Source: Chaetoderma sp. LZ-2023a (taxonomy: Eukaryota; Mollusca; Caudofoveata; Chaetodermatida; Chaetodermatidae). From it: a DNA stretch of 64,000 bases. Position numbers and translations under genes: made by a program. Under the pieces are notes generated by a model, which worked only from the letters and a program-made list of their open reading frames with translations, was not told the DNA's origin and did not search any database. Location of the stretch: the NCBI GenBank assembly GCA_034401795.1, contig CM067369.1:92060579-92124578 (forward strand), in the 5' to 3' direction. Shown in pieces: positions 23,688 through 35,229 of the stretch (its first letter is position 1; every line of letters starts with the position of its first letter).

Positions 23688-24545
23688 TTGTTAACTAAAA
23701 TGTCCAGGTTTAGTAAAAAGCATGTCGATACTTACGGAACTAATATGCGTAGCCAGAAATTAGTAAACGCGTACGTGTCTGCTAACGGATTAGGCAGTGA
23801 AATGACTCCGCTACCTGAAGAGTGGAGGGGGTGGTGCAAATTTACTGAAGGGCGAGTTATCCGTGTCATGAGAGAAAATCGGCCACCAGCAGGTGATGAA
23901 CGCATACGTGTCATTAGATGGAATAATCATACAAACATGAGTATCACTCTGTGCAGTTGCCAAAACACGTCATAGAGTGCCCGAAAGTGAAAGCGTTTAA
24001 TACATCCTGGTCTACCTGTGTATCCAGAGCTGTATAAAAACAACTGTTGATCTGATTTAACGTAAATTTTAATACAAATAATCGCATGGTATGAGAATCT
24101 GAACCCCCCCCCCAAAAAAAAAAGAAGAAAAACAGAAGTTATTTACAATATAGCAAAAGCCAGGAGTGTGAGGGTTTGCAATCTTTGATTGCACTTGGTT
24201 ACCATGCATATTAACGTCAGGTGACCTCCCCCTTCATTTATGAACGTACCACTTTCTGTATAACCATGTGGCACTTTGTGACCTGGGTGTAAAGAAATAC
24301 AGTTGAAAATTGGAACTTGATAGTCTACGATAATTCTGATGGTAAGGAGAATAAATTATGCAATGGCTTACACACTACAATGACCAATTCTACTTTGATG
24401 GGAGATAAAGCTGTATGCATACATTCAGTCATTCAAGCAAGTGTCTTTCCATGGCAGTTGACACCGCATGTACCACATGAAAGCTTTGCACACTCTAATA
24501 AACCAACAAATACATCATCTTTTGATATCCCGAAACAAATTTAGA
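23688..24545 (+). pseudogene. Unrecognised coding-like relics
   Basis: The 95-codon frame at 23688-23975 (KKHVDTYGTNMRSQKLVNAY, PLPEEWRGWCKFTEG) has protein-like composition but no domain I can name. A second frame (24317-24544) contains LIVYDNSDGKENKL and GLHTTMTNS. A D-N-x-D...L-x-G...T-T-H pattern of this kind occurs in large unnamed marine invertebrate proteins, from memory. Orientation is opposite to the 22985 fragment. Whether these belong to one former gene cannot be decided. Confidence 0.25.
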
Positions 24546-24767
24546 ATTTCTCTGATTCGTCTTCCTTTGTAATCTTCTCCTCTAGACGGTATACAAAGAA
24601 ATATTCTTCTATTACTAAGAGAATGCCAAGTAAACACAGATCAATTATCGGATTATCTCGCAGTGGGTTATCCAAATGAATCAAACTGTTATGGCAATGC
24701 TTATTGGAATAAAGTATTATATGTTTCATCAAACTAATGTTATATCGCTAAGAGGTGAGGAGGAAAA

Positions 24768-24868
24768 ACTACAACACAGCTTATTGTGCCGGTACTGGGA
24801 CCCCACGTGGCCAATACGGGCCGGTATTGGGACAGAACGAGCACAATAAGCTATGTTGTGAGGGAGGA
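24768..24868. repeat. Small hairpin element
   Basis: acaacacagcttattgtgc at the left and its near-complement gcacaataagctatgttgt at the right enclose about 60 bases holding two direct gccggta-c/t-tgggac copies. This could be a foldback MITE. Confidence 0.5.
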
Positions 24869-24949
24869 ACCCTCAGCTTCTGCCATACAAATACATTCTT
24901 CGAATTGATCCCACCATACTGTCAATTTGACAACTCCTTGAACTTGTGA

Positions 24950-25762
24950 CAGCAACAGCATATAGAAACACCAGCAACATTCTATCAGGCCTTACGCAAA
25001 TGAATACATACAAAAGAATACATTCAAACCCCACACATGCAACCCCAATCGTATTTTGTAAACAGATCGAAGCGAGATATCGAGATATAAGACTTTAATT
25101 TTTTGTAATCTTCAAGTATCCAGAATTTGAACTGATCAATATTTTCCGGTAGATTGAGATATATTTGTACAGTTCACGAATCTAGGAGATAGAAATGTTA
25201 ACATTTACACGATACTGTGACAGCATAATGCTAACTTAATCTCCAGACGTGATGCAATACAGAGACAAAAGCCTCATACAAAGATGCTTGATTACGTTTC
25301 GGAAGCAATGATTGGTTTCCTTTAGCACGGCACGACAACCGATTCTTCCACAAAGCTGTCTTGACAGATTCATTCATTATGATAACATGTGTCGACCCTT
25401 TAAAGTAGTGTCTCTGTAACAACTTGTTAAAGACTTAATAATAAAATTATATAAATCTAGTGTACGGCAAGGTCTCTAATTAACTGTCTGAACGCTGCAA
25501 GCCACCAGACAATAAATTCAATAATTATGGACATGCTGACTATTTTGAAATAATTTGGCTGAAGGTTGTTGGTGGATTAAACCCTATGGAACATGTAGTG
25601 TGCAGAATTTCAACAGGCAGATAGTTAATATCCATGAAGAGAAAAGCAGGACATGCTCTAACCGATAGGACACATTATCTTTAACAAACCTGCAGAAGTA
25701 CTCACCACATCTTTGCTGTGAAATACCTCTTGTCGTTTATTATAACTACTAATTACTATATA
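24950..25762. other. No gene seen
   Basis: AT-rich. Around 25540 there is a short M1-core-like tract (gctgactattttgaaataatttggctga) without the rest of the element. Confidence 0.4.
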
Positions 25763-25805
25763 ACACACACACACACACCCTCTCTCTCTCCCCCCCCTCT
25801 CTCTC

Positions 25806-25849
<44 letters not shown>

Positions 25850-25886
25850 GCTCTCTCTCTCTCTCTCTCTCGCTCCCTCCCTCCCT

Positions 25887-25972
<86 letters not shown>
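25763..25972. repeat. (CA)n/(CT)n/(CCCT)n compound microsatellite
   Basis: About 210 bases: a short CA run, then CT with embedded C-runs and ccctccctccct blocks. All open frames across it are repeat artefacts. Confidence 0.95.
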
Positions 25973-25976
<4 letters not shown>

Positions 25977-26730
25977 GCCCATATTTAGCATTAGATAAAT
26001 ACTAACTGATTAACCAGGGGTGTCACCAGGATTGAAAACTAGGTGGTGCGTGCGGGCTAAACATAATAAATACCGAAAACAATACAGGTTATTAGAGCAA
26101 GTTGTACTGTCAGCATGTGTGTGCATCTACCACATTACATATACCCAATATTAAATTGAATTGATACATGAAAGTCACATGGATTCATAAGTGATAATAT
26201 GTTATGTCTCAGCTTTTGTGGAGAATCTTAGAGGGGGTTGGGGTTGGGGTGGGGGTGGGTGGAGGCTTGCCCATGGTGACGATCCTATGCTTAACAAAAT
26301 TATTGCAAGGTCAACATTAAAGTTAATCAGTCAGCTCCAAGGACGCGCGCCTTAGCAATCATACAAACTACGTCAAAGAAGGCAGTGCTAGAGTTATCGA
26401 ACACCAGTGATGGATCCTGTCATCAAATGTTTATTTACTTTTATGATATTTGAAGAATTCGAAATGTGCAGCTCGTTGGCTATTGAGTTGGCGCATATAA
26501 ACTTATATAACACACGAGGTGCAAGCGCTATTATTTAAATGATACACTGGAATAATTGTGGACATAATTCTCTTTATTAAATTCATAAGTGTATATGAAT
26601 AACATCTCGATAAACCACCATTATAGATCTTTTGTCTTTTGTGGTCACTTGTCATTGAATGTTCCTGTATATAGCCTTGCTATAGCGCTTTGACAATTTG
26701 AACATAGTGGATTCTCAGGCCAACCCAACC
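25973..26730. other. No gene seen
   Basis: Contains a G-rich run (ggttggggttggggtggggg, near 26229). No coding signal. Confidence 0.4.
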
Positions 26731-26815
26731 AACAACACCACCACCACCGCCGCCGCTGCCGCCGCCACCGCCGCCGCCACCACCACCACATCCACCACGG
26801 CCGCCGCCGCCGCCA
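26731..26815. repeat. CCA/CCG trinucleotide repeat
   Basis: Imperfect CAC/CGC/CCG triplets. Neighbouring sequence shows no gene, so the Trp/Arg-rich open frame on the minus strand is not credible. Confidence 0.9.
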
Positions 26816-27596
26816 CATACAGTCACCATCACCGCCACCATCCCTACAATCCACTACCGCAGGAAACATATGAGTAATGAACTGGCTAGAAATGTCACCG
26901 AAATATGTCAATCTGTGATTAATTCGCAATTGAATACTAAGGCGCGACAATCGGCAATTGTGTTTGATTGATTTCGTGTTCTACCGTGTAGGTTGTGTAG
27001 TAAATGTGTTCCTTTGCCATCGTTGTAACCAACTTAATGTGTAATGAATTAATTTAGCCATCACCTGGCATATAAATGGGCATGCTCAACTGATAAACCG
27101 TAGAGTTTACTTAGCTATAGTCCACGAGTCGAACACGTCTTATTCTTCATCTATCACCGTATCTTATTCTGTTCTGATGTTTATTTTGATAGCTCTATTG
27201 CTTGTAACACGGCTCTCAAAGCGAGTTTGAATATTCACTCTCATGCAGAATATTAAATCTGACATCCAACATGTAAATGTTGAACATTTTGTAACGTATT
27301 GGGGCCTGAACAAGAGATGTTGGAGATCACAAATCAAGAGACTCGATAAAGTGTGACATTTGGATTCTAGTTTACTATACCTTCTCACATTCCAGAGGTA
27401 CACGTGGTGGTCTTCAAATCACCATTAAAAATGTGGCTTATTATACAAGTAGAGACCTATACAATAATAGACAACCGATAAAAATTCCATGACCAATTCA
27501 ATGTTTCCAGTAATGCGAAAGGGCTTACCAACATATACGCTGTCTCGCCGTAAAGGAAACATACTGCATTTGCTGCTGTCGTAGCTGCTTGTTTCA
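26816..27596. other. No gene seen
   Basis: No repeat or open frame that I can support. Confidence 0.4.
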
Positions 27597-27643
27597 CGGC
27601 TGCTTCTGCTACTACTTCTGCTGCTGCTGCTGCTGCTGTTGCT
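27597..27643. repeat. (CTG)n short repeat
   Basis: Imperfect CTG/CTT/CTA triplets, about 47 bases. Confidence 0.85.
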
Positions 27644-28555
27644 ACAACACTCGTTACGACTTTTGTATGTGCCAAAATTATGTTGAATCTTACTTTGAGT
27701 GGAAGTTGGTACTGCCGATGACAGATCGACCTTGCAGTCAAATTGTGTTCAAAAGATTTAATAACTTATGCATATTATGACTGTAAATGTGAGATACTGG
27801 GATTTCAGTTTCAAATTTGTCAAATGCGACAATTGTTTTTGATATGGTGGGGGTGGTGTGCCTTAGATTTTGCGGCCCTGTGTCTCTAGCCCTGTTAACG
27901 CATGCCTTAAATGCCCTTAATCCGGCTTCCATCACATTCCCGGTCTTTGAAAAATTCAGACGAGCACTTGACAATGCGTGTTAGATCTTTCTTCATGAAT
28001 ACCATTATTGATTTTACGCTATCACGCCATGTTCTGAGTAAAGGCAAATCTACATGTGATGTGGTGTTGGTGGGCGACGAGGGCGGCAGACACGCGGTAC
28101 ACGCGGTACTATATTAAATCTACAGCATACACACATTTTGCGTGGCGTGAATATGTAAATCAATTTCACCTTAGATTGACAAGGCAGAACATATAGGCAT
28201 CGCAGGGGTCAGTTACTCTCAATAGGCAATGGGTATGACCACAAACAGTTGACCTCTTATTTGTTTCGCCCCGATCAGTGACATAAAGTAACATGCCAGC
28301 GAAAAATAAAATCCGTTTCACTGCTCTTCAGGCCTCTAGCTGTAATAGTTTAACGCAGGCTCGCCATGCTTCTAATGGAGATAGAACCACATGTTATAAT
28401 GGTTATAACCGCGCCACCCGCCCGTGCTGCATTTAATGTAGATTCGCCTTAAGGCAAATCATTCCTTAGCGTCTATCGCTTATGAGTTACAACAGACGCA
28501 GGAACGTTATGCTTCATATTCTTTTGCCATTGGTTTCATGAAAAAATACAAAAAC
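27644..28555. other. No gene seen
   Basis: Open frames here (for example 27738-27974 minus) lack motifs and paralogues. Confidence 0.4.
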
Positions 28556-28559
28556 AATG

Positions 28560-28925
28560 GAGGAATTCAGTTTTACCTCTGCCGACCTTCCCATGTTTGG
28601 AAGCTTCCCATGTTGGGAACGATCGATGTATGCACTCTCTGAATATCAATTTCCAGAAAACTATACAGGTAAGCAGTTGACTATATTGAAAGTCTCGGTG
28701 TTGTTGCTGTGTATGGCAGCAACAGCGCCTAGTCAAATTAATTTCAAAATGGTCTACAGAATATTTATTAAATAGTAAAGACATACAATTCTTACAACTT
28801 GAAGACTATTAATCATTTAAGAGTGACTTAATCACGTTATTCATGATGCAATTAATTTTGACATCAGCCTAGATGTGATGTGGTTGATTATGACATCATG
28901 TGATTGACTGAGAAACTGGACTTCT
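28560..28925 (+). mobile_element. M1 MITE copy
   Basis: Left block with ggaacgatcgatg and atttccagaaaactatacagg, core at 28672-28772 with ggcagcaacagcgcc, and a right half where the CRE octamers are mutated (ttgacatcagc, atgacatcatg). Confidence 0.75.
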
Positions 28926-29199
28926 CAATTAGTGGTGTGTGTTTAAGCAAGGGAATACTCATTTTCCTCTTTTAGATAACGATGCTATTAATGATTTTCT
29001 TAAGCAGAGGAATACTTCAAATTTTCAGTTGTCCAAGATAGGACCCATACCCGGCTCCTACACTGACCATTCAATTTTTATCTTTCTGCGAGACCATGGA
29101 AGTGTACATTGGGTAGATTTATTTGTATATAGGTGACAGAAGTATACGGGGGTACGGTGAATAATGATAATGAGAGACCGGATTCCTCAAGACAGATAA

Positions 29200-29715
29200 C
29201 ATTACTACGTTGGGGCAATGTTGGCGATTGGTTAGAACCATCGCCATGGCTTTTGGGCATTGGGCCAACGTTGGCAATTGGTTGGCTCTGTCACTGTTGG
29301 CAACAAAGTGTTGAGCCAACGTTCGCATAACAGTGGCAAGATTACAGTTAGGTTACAGCTGCTGGCCCAACGTTGGGCCAACACCTTATAGCCAATACAT
29401 ATTATAAATGTTACATACATGCATTGCGCATAGCCCTGACAAAATTGCAGTTGGGTTATGGTAACGTTGGCTCAACAACTTATAGTCAATGATTTTAATA
29501 ATAATATGCACATGCGTTGGGCCAATATTGATGTAACAGTGCCAAAATAAGAGTTGGGTTAGAGGTGTTGGGCCAACGTTGGCCCAGCCACATATAGCCA
29601 ATGTAAATTGTGAATTGTCACCGTAAATGGTGTATACATGCATTGGGTCCATGTTGGCATAACAGTGGCAAAATTACAGTTGGGTTATGGTTGTTGGGCC
29701 AACATTGGATGCATA
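29200..29715. repeat. Minisatellite built on ttgggccaacgttggc
   Basis: Degenerate units of roughly 60-130 bases containing ttgggccaacgttggcc, a self-complementary text, with gccaat and cagtggcaaaattacagttg blocks. At least six units. The open frames on both strands follow from the repeat. Confidence 0.75.
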
Positions 29716-30084
29716 CTAGGGCAATGCTTACTGTACTGGCCTATTGTTTGTTATCTAAGATCAGTAAGTCAAAGTAGGTCTATTTGCTAATTAGTTTTTA
29801 CGATAGCATTTAAAAAACATCTTCATTTCAAGGGAGGTAAATCAGCAATTCAATAGCCCATTATTTAATAGATTAAGTTAAGCTTATGTAATAATAACGA
29901 GATGGAACTTATTCTTTAGTAAGCAGTCCTTCATCTAAAAGCAATTATGTGGTCTAAATATTATCCCCCACCCCCCAAATACTGCTATCCTGTAATATAA
30001 TTTCAATGTGTCTTGTGACAACCACCATAAGAATTTGGCAATCTCCTATGAATAACATAAACTTTTCATAAATAATATATTGGG

Positions 30085-30335
30085 GAGACGATTGCACATG
30101 GTGGTAGCATAGTCGTTTGGTAATCTGGCAGACAGGGATCAAATCCTTGTCGACTGACGACTGATCAAAATGGCCAATGGACAATTGTTCGAAACATAGG
30201 CAAACTCCCTCACTCCCTGATGCTGCATCATTCACATGACACGTCATCCATATAACCTTTCTGGTGGAAACACCTCATAGATAGAGTCATGGCTCAAACA
30301 CAACTAGGTGTAAGCTGCCAATAAAACAAAACCAA
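30085..30335 (+). mobile_element. tRNA-derived SINE, family S1, best A-box copy
   Basis: Starts ttggggagacgattgcacatgg. The A-box-like tggtggtagcatag is at 30101-30114, and a B-box-like gggatcaaatcc is at about 30136-30147. The body caaactccctcactccc and the tail aagctgccaataaaac match the other copies only in part, so this is a diverged member. Confidence 0.6.
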
Positions 30336-30529
30336 CAACAACAAAAATAGACAATATATCTATATATGAAATACCTTGTAAACCAACTCTTTGGTTCGAC
30401 ATGGTACCTGGTACAAACAGGTTTGCCACATTTATTTAAACGTTCCCCTCGCTTTGCCAATGTGATAAATATATTGCACCTATAAATAGATTTTAATGAA
30501 ATTGTAATACAATTTACGTTAGACCAATG

Positions 30530-30730
30530 AGCAAAATCATGTTGGGCCACCCTAGGCAGACAATGTTGGGACATATGTTGGGCCAACATGGGTGGATGCA
30601 TTGGGCCAACTTTTGGTGGATGTCTGGGCCCAACATATTAGACCAATGTTAGACCAATGAACAGAATGACGTTGGGCCAACATGGACAGCCCACGTTGGG
30701 CCAATATTACAGCATACATTGGACCCATCT
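30530..30730. repeat. Second block of the ttgggccaac minisatellite
   Basis: Seven or more ttgggccaac / tgttgggac words in 200 bases, separated from the first block by the SINE and about 800 bases. Confidence 0.7.
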
Positions 30731-31204
30731 AGGGCTAGCGTAGTATTGTTATCTGGGAATTTCTTCCATGAAAGCATTGCCTCATCACTGCCAAGCTTGT
30801 CTAATGCTCCTATAGTCAACATGTTTGGACCAAATTTGCAAGGGATATTACAATGATTTAAGTCAATGACTAACGTTTTCATGAATAAATTTGCTTATTC
30901 AATGTGAATTTGTAGGCCAATAAAACAACTTTTGAAAAGTTACCTCTGGAGTGACTGGCTTGCTTCATTTCAGTGGTAAATTGCCAAAATTAGTTTTCTC
31001 GTGGCCTGCAAATTAGCATTCCCGAAGACAACTGCACAGTCCACTTTTGGTTGATATAGCCAAGCCATGGTGGGATTTTTTTACATTCATTCAACTGATG
31101 TATAAAAGATGAAGCTACTTAACATGTAATAATGTGCATAGGATAGGAGGATCAAATGTTAACATCTTAACACCAATTTTCCACTTCTATCTCAAAAGCT
31201 AATG
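30731..31204. other. No gene seen; short dispersed motif
   Basis: tcagtggtaaattgcc and ggcctgcaaattagcattccc at 30971-31023 belong to the short dispersed repeat noted near 20878 and 37130. Confidence 0.4.
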
Positions 31205-31565
31205 GAATGGAGCAATCCAGGTTTAGCTATGCCCGACCATATTTAACTAAGCTCCACCCACACTTCGCTCGTGCTCGGATGAATGTCATGACTATCAATT
31301 TCCAGAAAACTATACAGGTAAGCCGTTGAATATTTTGAAACTAATTTGACTGGGGGCTGTTGCTGCTGGCATCAAAAGCGCCCAGTAAAATATCCAACAG
31401 CAGTATTATTAAATAGTAAAGCCATAAAATTCATACAACTTGACAGAATATTAAGCATTTAAGACAAACTAATTCGAGTCATTCAAGACGCAATTGATTA
31501 ATGCGTCAGCCTATATGTCACGTCGTTGCTTATGACGTCAGATGATTGACTCAGAAACTGAATTC
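31205..31565 (+). mobile_element. M1 MITE copy
   Basis: tagctatgcccgaccat and atttaactaagctccaccc at the left, core at 31314-31420, and CRE octamer at 31533-31540 near the right end. Confidence 0.75.
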
Positions 31566-32104
31566 CTCAATTATGGTGAAATTAGTGAGCACGGTATGCG
31601 TTTTAGATTTGCACGTGTGTAACTGTGGAAATGGATATTTCTCTCCTGTAGTGTCACTGTAGCAGATGTCTACCATCGATTTTCTTTCATCTAGCATGAA
31701 ACCAAATGATATTCTAAAGAGCAAATCAGTATAGGCCTTATCTCTCTACACTGAATTCATACAGGGCCCCATTTATGTAATACGATATTAACCACGTATT
31801 GACTACACAGATGATAATACTCCCGTTCGCTTTTCCTAGCGGAAGTAGACGTTGATAGCACATTTTATTTGAAAGAAACCCTTATAGCATTACAGGAAAC
31901 TACACAATTCTGACGTAATCATGATTACAAAATCTAATTTTCTTCCTTACCGTTTTTAAGATTGGCAATGGCCTAACACGTCTGTGCTTGATGAGGGTAC
32001 ATAGGACGCTATGGTTAGCTAAATGGTTTTGAATTTATATTCTTGTGACAGCAATACTGAAGCTTTTAAACCCAAGTCTCGGACACCAACTGTATGAGAC
32101 AATG
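31566..32104. other. No gene seen
   Basis: No supportable signal. Confidence 0.4.
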
Positions 32105-32450
32105 GATGAATCCAGTTTAATGATCAATAAGCTGATGTCATAATCAGCAACGTCACTTGTAGGCTCACGTCATAATCAATTACGTAATGAATGACGTGAT
32201 TTCGTCCATCACATGTGCTTACTAGTCCATCAAGTGTTACAAATTGTTTGTCCTTACTATTTAACAAACATGCTGTTGAATATTTAAAAACTAATTTGAT
32301 TGGACGTTGTTGCTGCCATAGGCTTATCTGTATATTGCTCTGGAAATTAGGACTCAGATCGTTCAGGGTTCGCTCGATACCAGCATGGTCAAAGTGTTGG
32401 GGGTAGTGTAGCTAGAGGTGGGCGGGGCATAGCTAAAGTTGAATTCATCC
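32105..32450 (-). mobile_element. M1 MITE copy
   Basis: CRE half with mutated octamers (ctgatgtcataatc, ctcacgtcataatc), the ttactatttaacaaacatgctg block, only the left arm of the core (32262-32330), and the gggcggggcatagctaaa end. Confidence 0.75.
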
Positions 32451-33344
32451 AATATTTGCTGAATGCATTCTTGCTATGTCTAACATCATGCTCATGTAAT
32501 GCACACGGAAGTATATCTATTTTATATATACTTGTTTATATATGTATGTCTTTGTTTGACAAACTCAGAGTCAGTGCACATAATCTCCAGATAGAATTGG
32601 GGAGACTTACAATACTCAAAACGTCTGTAGAAAAAAGAATATATTTGCTATGCAACATTCAAGCTGTTGAAGATCATTTTACTCTAGTGAGGGACAATTG
32701 CCATTTATCTACTTAATGCTTTTGTAAATGTGGCTTCCCTCAGTGAACGGGACACATTTGTATTCCTAATATTCTACAATAATGGTGACACTGAGTTCTT
32801 CCAAATAGTACTAAAACATATTACTGATTGTTTCATGAAAATGTAAAATTCCTTCCAACCACCACCCTCATTAGCAAAGGCAATATAGCTGATCTGATTG
32901 GCAACAAGTTGTGGTGTAGGTACATCCCATCCTTATCTTCCCTTTCTATAATGGCTGAGTGAAAGGGCGACATCCTTATCGTCTTCATCATAAAATCTCA
33001 TGGCAATTAAACTTTCATGAAATTTTGAGATACAGCTGCTTCTTTATAATCCATAGAAGGAACGCAAACCCTAATCAATCAGCCAAACTATATTCTTACT
33101 GTTACTTTGAACTATGCTGATTGATAATATATACTATATATGTATGTTAACCAGCGATAAACTGGGACTCACTATGTCTTTTGGTGGGTCAAATTTATGC
33201 ATACGAGTCATAAGCAATGGACCAGGCCATATTAAGGGGTAGCAGTACCAAGAATTGGCATAGCTTTTGATACAGTCATACTAAACAAGAAAATGACCAC
33301 ATAAAATGTTATTCTTATGCTCCTCTACGATTTGCTATATAATA
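32451..33344. other. No gene seen
   Basis: The 86-codon frame at 32456-32716 has no recognisable motif. Confidence 0.4.
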
Positions 33345-34140
33345 TAGGTAAATTAGTAGAGCAATTAGGTCAGTACAGGTCAAAAGGTCATCAATTTTGC
33401 CAACTTCTTAAAATCGGACAAAAATATATTGTTGTGACTAACAATGTGATAATAAAGGAATATCTTGATGTTCCCATCTTGTAAGGTAAGTATTAGACTC
33501 CCTCTGACACATCTAAATGGACAACGTTTATATATTTCATGACATTTTTTTAATATGACAACTGACAGAATGCCAATCTTTGAAAATGCCAAAATATGCA
33601 CGTATGGGTTACTGAAAATGAAATGAACGCGTCTACATAACCTGGAGTAAGGAGTGACTACGTAAAATGATCCTTATAGTAGCCTCAGTAATTTCAAATA
33701 TGTAATATGTCTATCAGACAAGTAATTAGGTCAACAGACATCAAAACATCACAGATTTTGCCAGTTGCTTAAAATCAGACAAATGTGGATTGCTGTGACA
33801 GACAAAGCGATAATAAAGCTATTTGGTAATGTTACAACATATGACATTTTGAACTGTGAGTATTAGACTCCCCATTTTTTTAAATAGCGGGAAAGTGCAA
33901 TTCTGGAGTACTGAAAAATTAACTAAGCATAAGTTCACATCTAGACAACCTAGATTAACCACTTGAAATCTTCCATAGAGTGTCTTCCGTCATTTCATAC
34001 ATGCTATATGCAAATCACCCTAGTAATTAGTCAGCAGAGGTAAAAAGATCATACCTTTTTCCCGCTGGTTAAGATTGGGTGCATGTGCAGTGTTGTGCCT
34101 GATAAAGTGATAATAAGTGGATATTTTTCTGTTAGCATCC
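33345..34140. repeat. Degenerate tandem repeat, three units of about 300-365 bases
   Basis: Units starting near 33350, 33715 and 34015 share agtaattaggtca, a tttgcca block, cttaaaatc-g/a-gac and gataataaag. Divergence is high. Confidence 0.65.
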
Positions 34141-34174
34141 GAAAGGACTGAGAGATAGACACAATTTGATGAAT

Positions 34175-34268
34175 CTAAGGCCGTGTTCTCACTGGAGAGG
34201 TAATCGGGAATAATGCCATGCCTCACTATGGCAGTATGCCGGTTAATCTCTAGTGAGAACACGGCCTA
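34175..34268. repeat. Near-perfect 94-base foldback
   Basis: taaggccgtgttctcact at the left pairs with agtgagaacacggcctaa at the right, and the pairing continues inwards (gagaggtaatcggg / ccggttaatctct, atgcca / tggcat-like). The loop is only a few bases. It looks like a short inverted-repeat transposon remnant. Confidence 0.75.
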
Positions 34269-34289
34269 AAAGACTAATGTTCACCTTTT

Positions 34290-34650
34290 TTGGTTATATA
34301 ATCAGTTCTTCTCTTGATCTGTCCCACGCATCTAAGTGTGAAGGGCAGAAGAAAAAATCACTTATGTGCCTGTCTCCTGATGATGGCAGGCTAAAACAGC
34401 AAATCATGTGTGCCAACTTCTTAATCTACATTCAGCGCCTCCTTGAGCTGAGAAGACATCCCTTCGCTATTGGTCATGGCTGGGAACGGGTCATTGTAAA
34501 CCAGTGCCTCACACGCAGCCGCCTGTTCCACTTGGACTTCTATTCCTGACGCCTCCTCAAGCTGGCGATGATTCTGACTCAGAAGCTAAGACTGAAGCAC
34601 ACAATGCGTTAGACTCTATTTTGGACGTCTCCTCAGATGAATCTGACTGA
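34290..34650 (+). pseudogene. Unrecognised coding-like relic with acidic C-terminus
   Basis: Plus-strand reading shows ANFLIYIQRLLELRRHPFAI followed by GHGWERVIVNQC. After a frame change near 34510 an acidic tail DDSDSEAKTEAHNALDS and DVSSDESD ends at a stop at 34648. A hydrophobic helix, a HPFxIGHGWE block and a Ser/Asp tail look like the end of a real protein. A partial second copy of the CANFLIYIQR block appears at about 34780 (CADFLVYMQR). The family is not identified; a transposase-derived protein is possible. Confidence 0.35.
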
Positions 34651-35229
34651 AAGCAATCTCACCCGGGTATGTATCTTCAATATTAATTATAATTATCTTT
34701 ATGGTACTTTCTTTACTTGGCAACATTGTCGCAGTGGTCAAGGTTAAACGTCGGTGATTTACATTTGTTGTTATTTCTGTGTGCCGACTTCTTAGTCTAC
34801 ATGCAGCGCCACCCTGGGTTAAGAAAATTAATTGGAACAGAAGTCTTATTTAGGTTGCTAGACCGTTTAGTTAAAAAGTTAATTTTCTAAGATGGCTGGT
34901 GGCCATTTGGGATTTGGTACTCTATCGAATATTGCTAATTACAACAATAACCTCGGAAATGGATTCCTTAACCTCAAATTAGGTGAAAAAGATGTGATGT
35001 TGAGTTTTCCAGAATATTTGGTTCAAAAGTCAAATGGCTGCTGGTGACCATTTTGGATTCGTCGCTCTACCTCATTTGGCCCATAGTTTCTAGAGCAGCA
35101 GATGAATTTATTTTGTAAAAAATACACTAAAGTATCAAAATCAACCATACCAATTTACTTGCCCAAGGTAGGCCACAGAATGTGAGATTAATACCCTACA
35201 ATAATATATGATATTCTCATATAAATGAG
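34651..35229. other. No gene seen; degraded repeat
   Basis: Text such as tggctgctggtgaccattttgg repeats within the stretch and is loosely like the core units of the element at 15111. No coding signal beyond the short echo at 34780. Confidence 0.4.

Noticed and set aside
25658..26005. Glu/Arg- or Ser/Leu-rich open frames
   Set aside because: They come from the (CT)n microsatellite.
26645..26950. 101-codon Trp/Arg-rich frame
   Set aside because: Produced by a CCA/CCG repeat; no conserved flanks.
29200..30730. CRISPR-like array
   Set aside because: Repeats are degenerate, spacing irregular and the DNA is eukaryotic.
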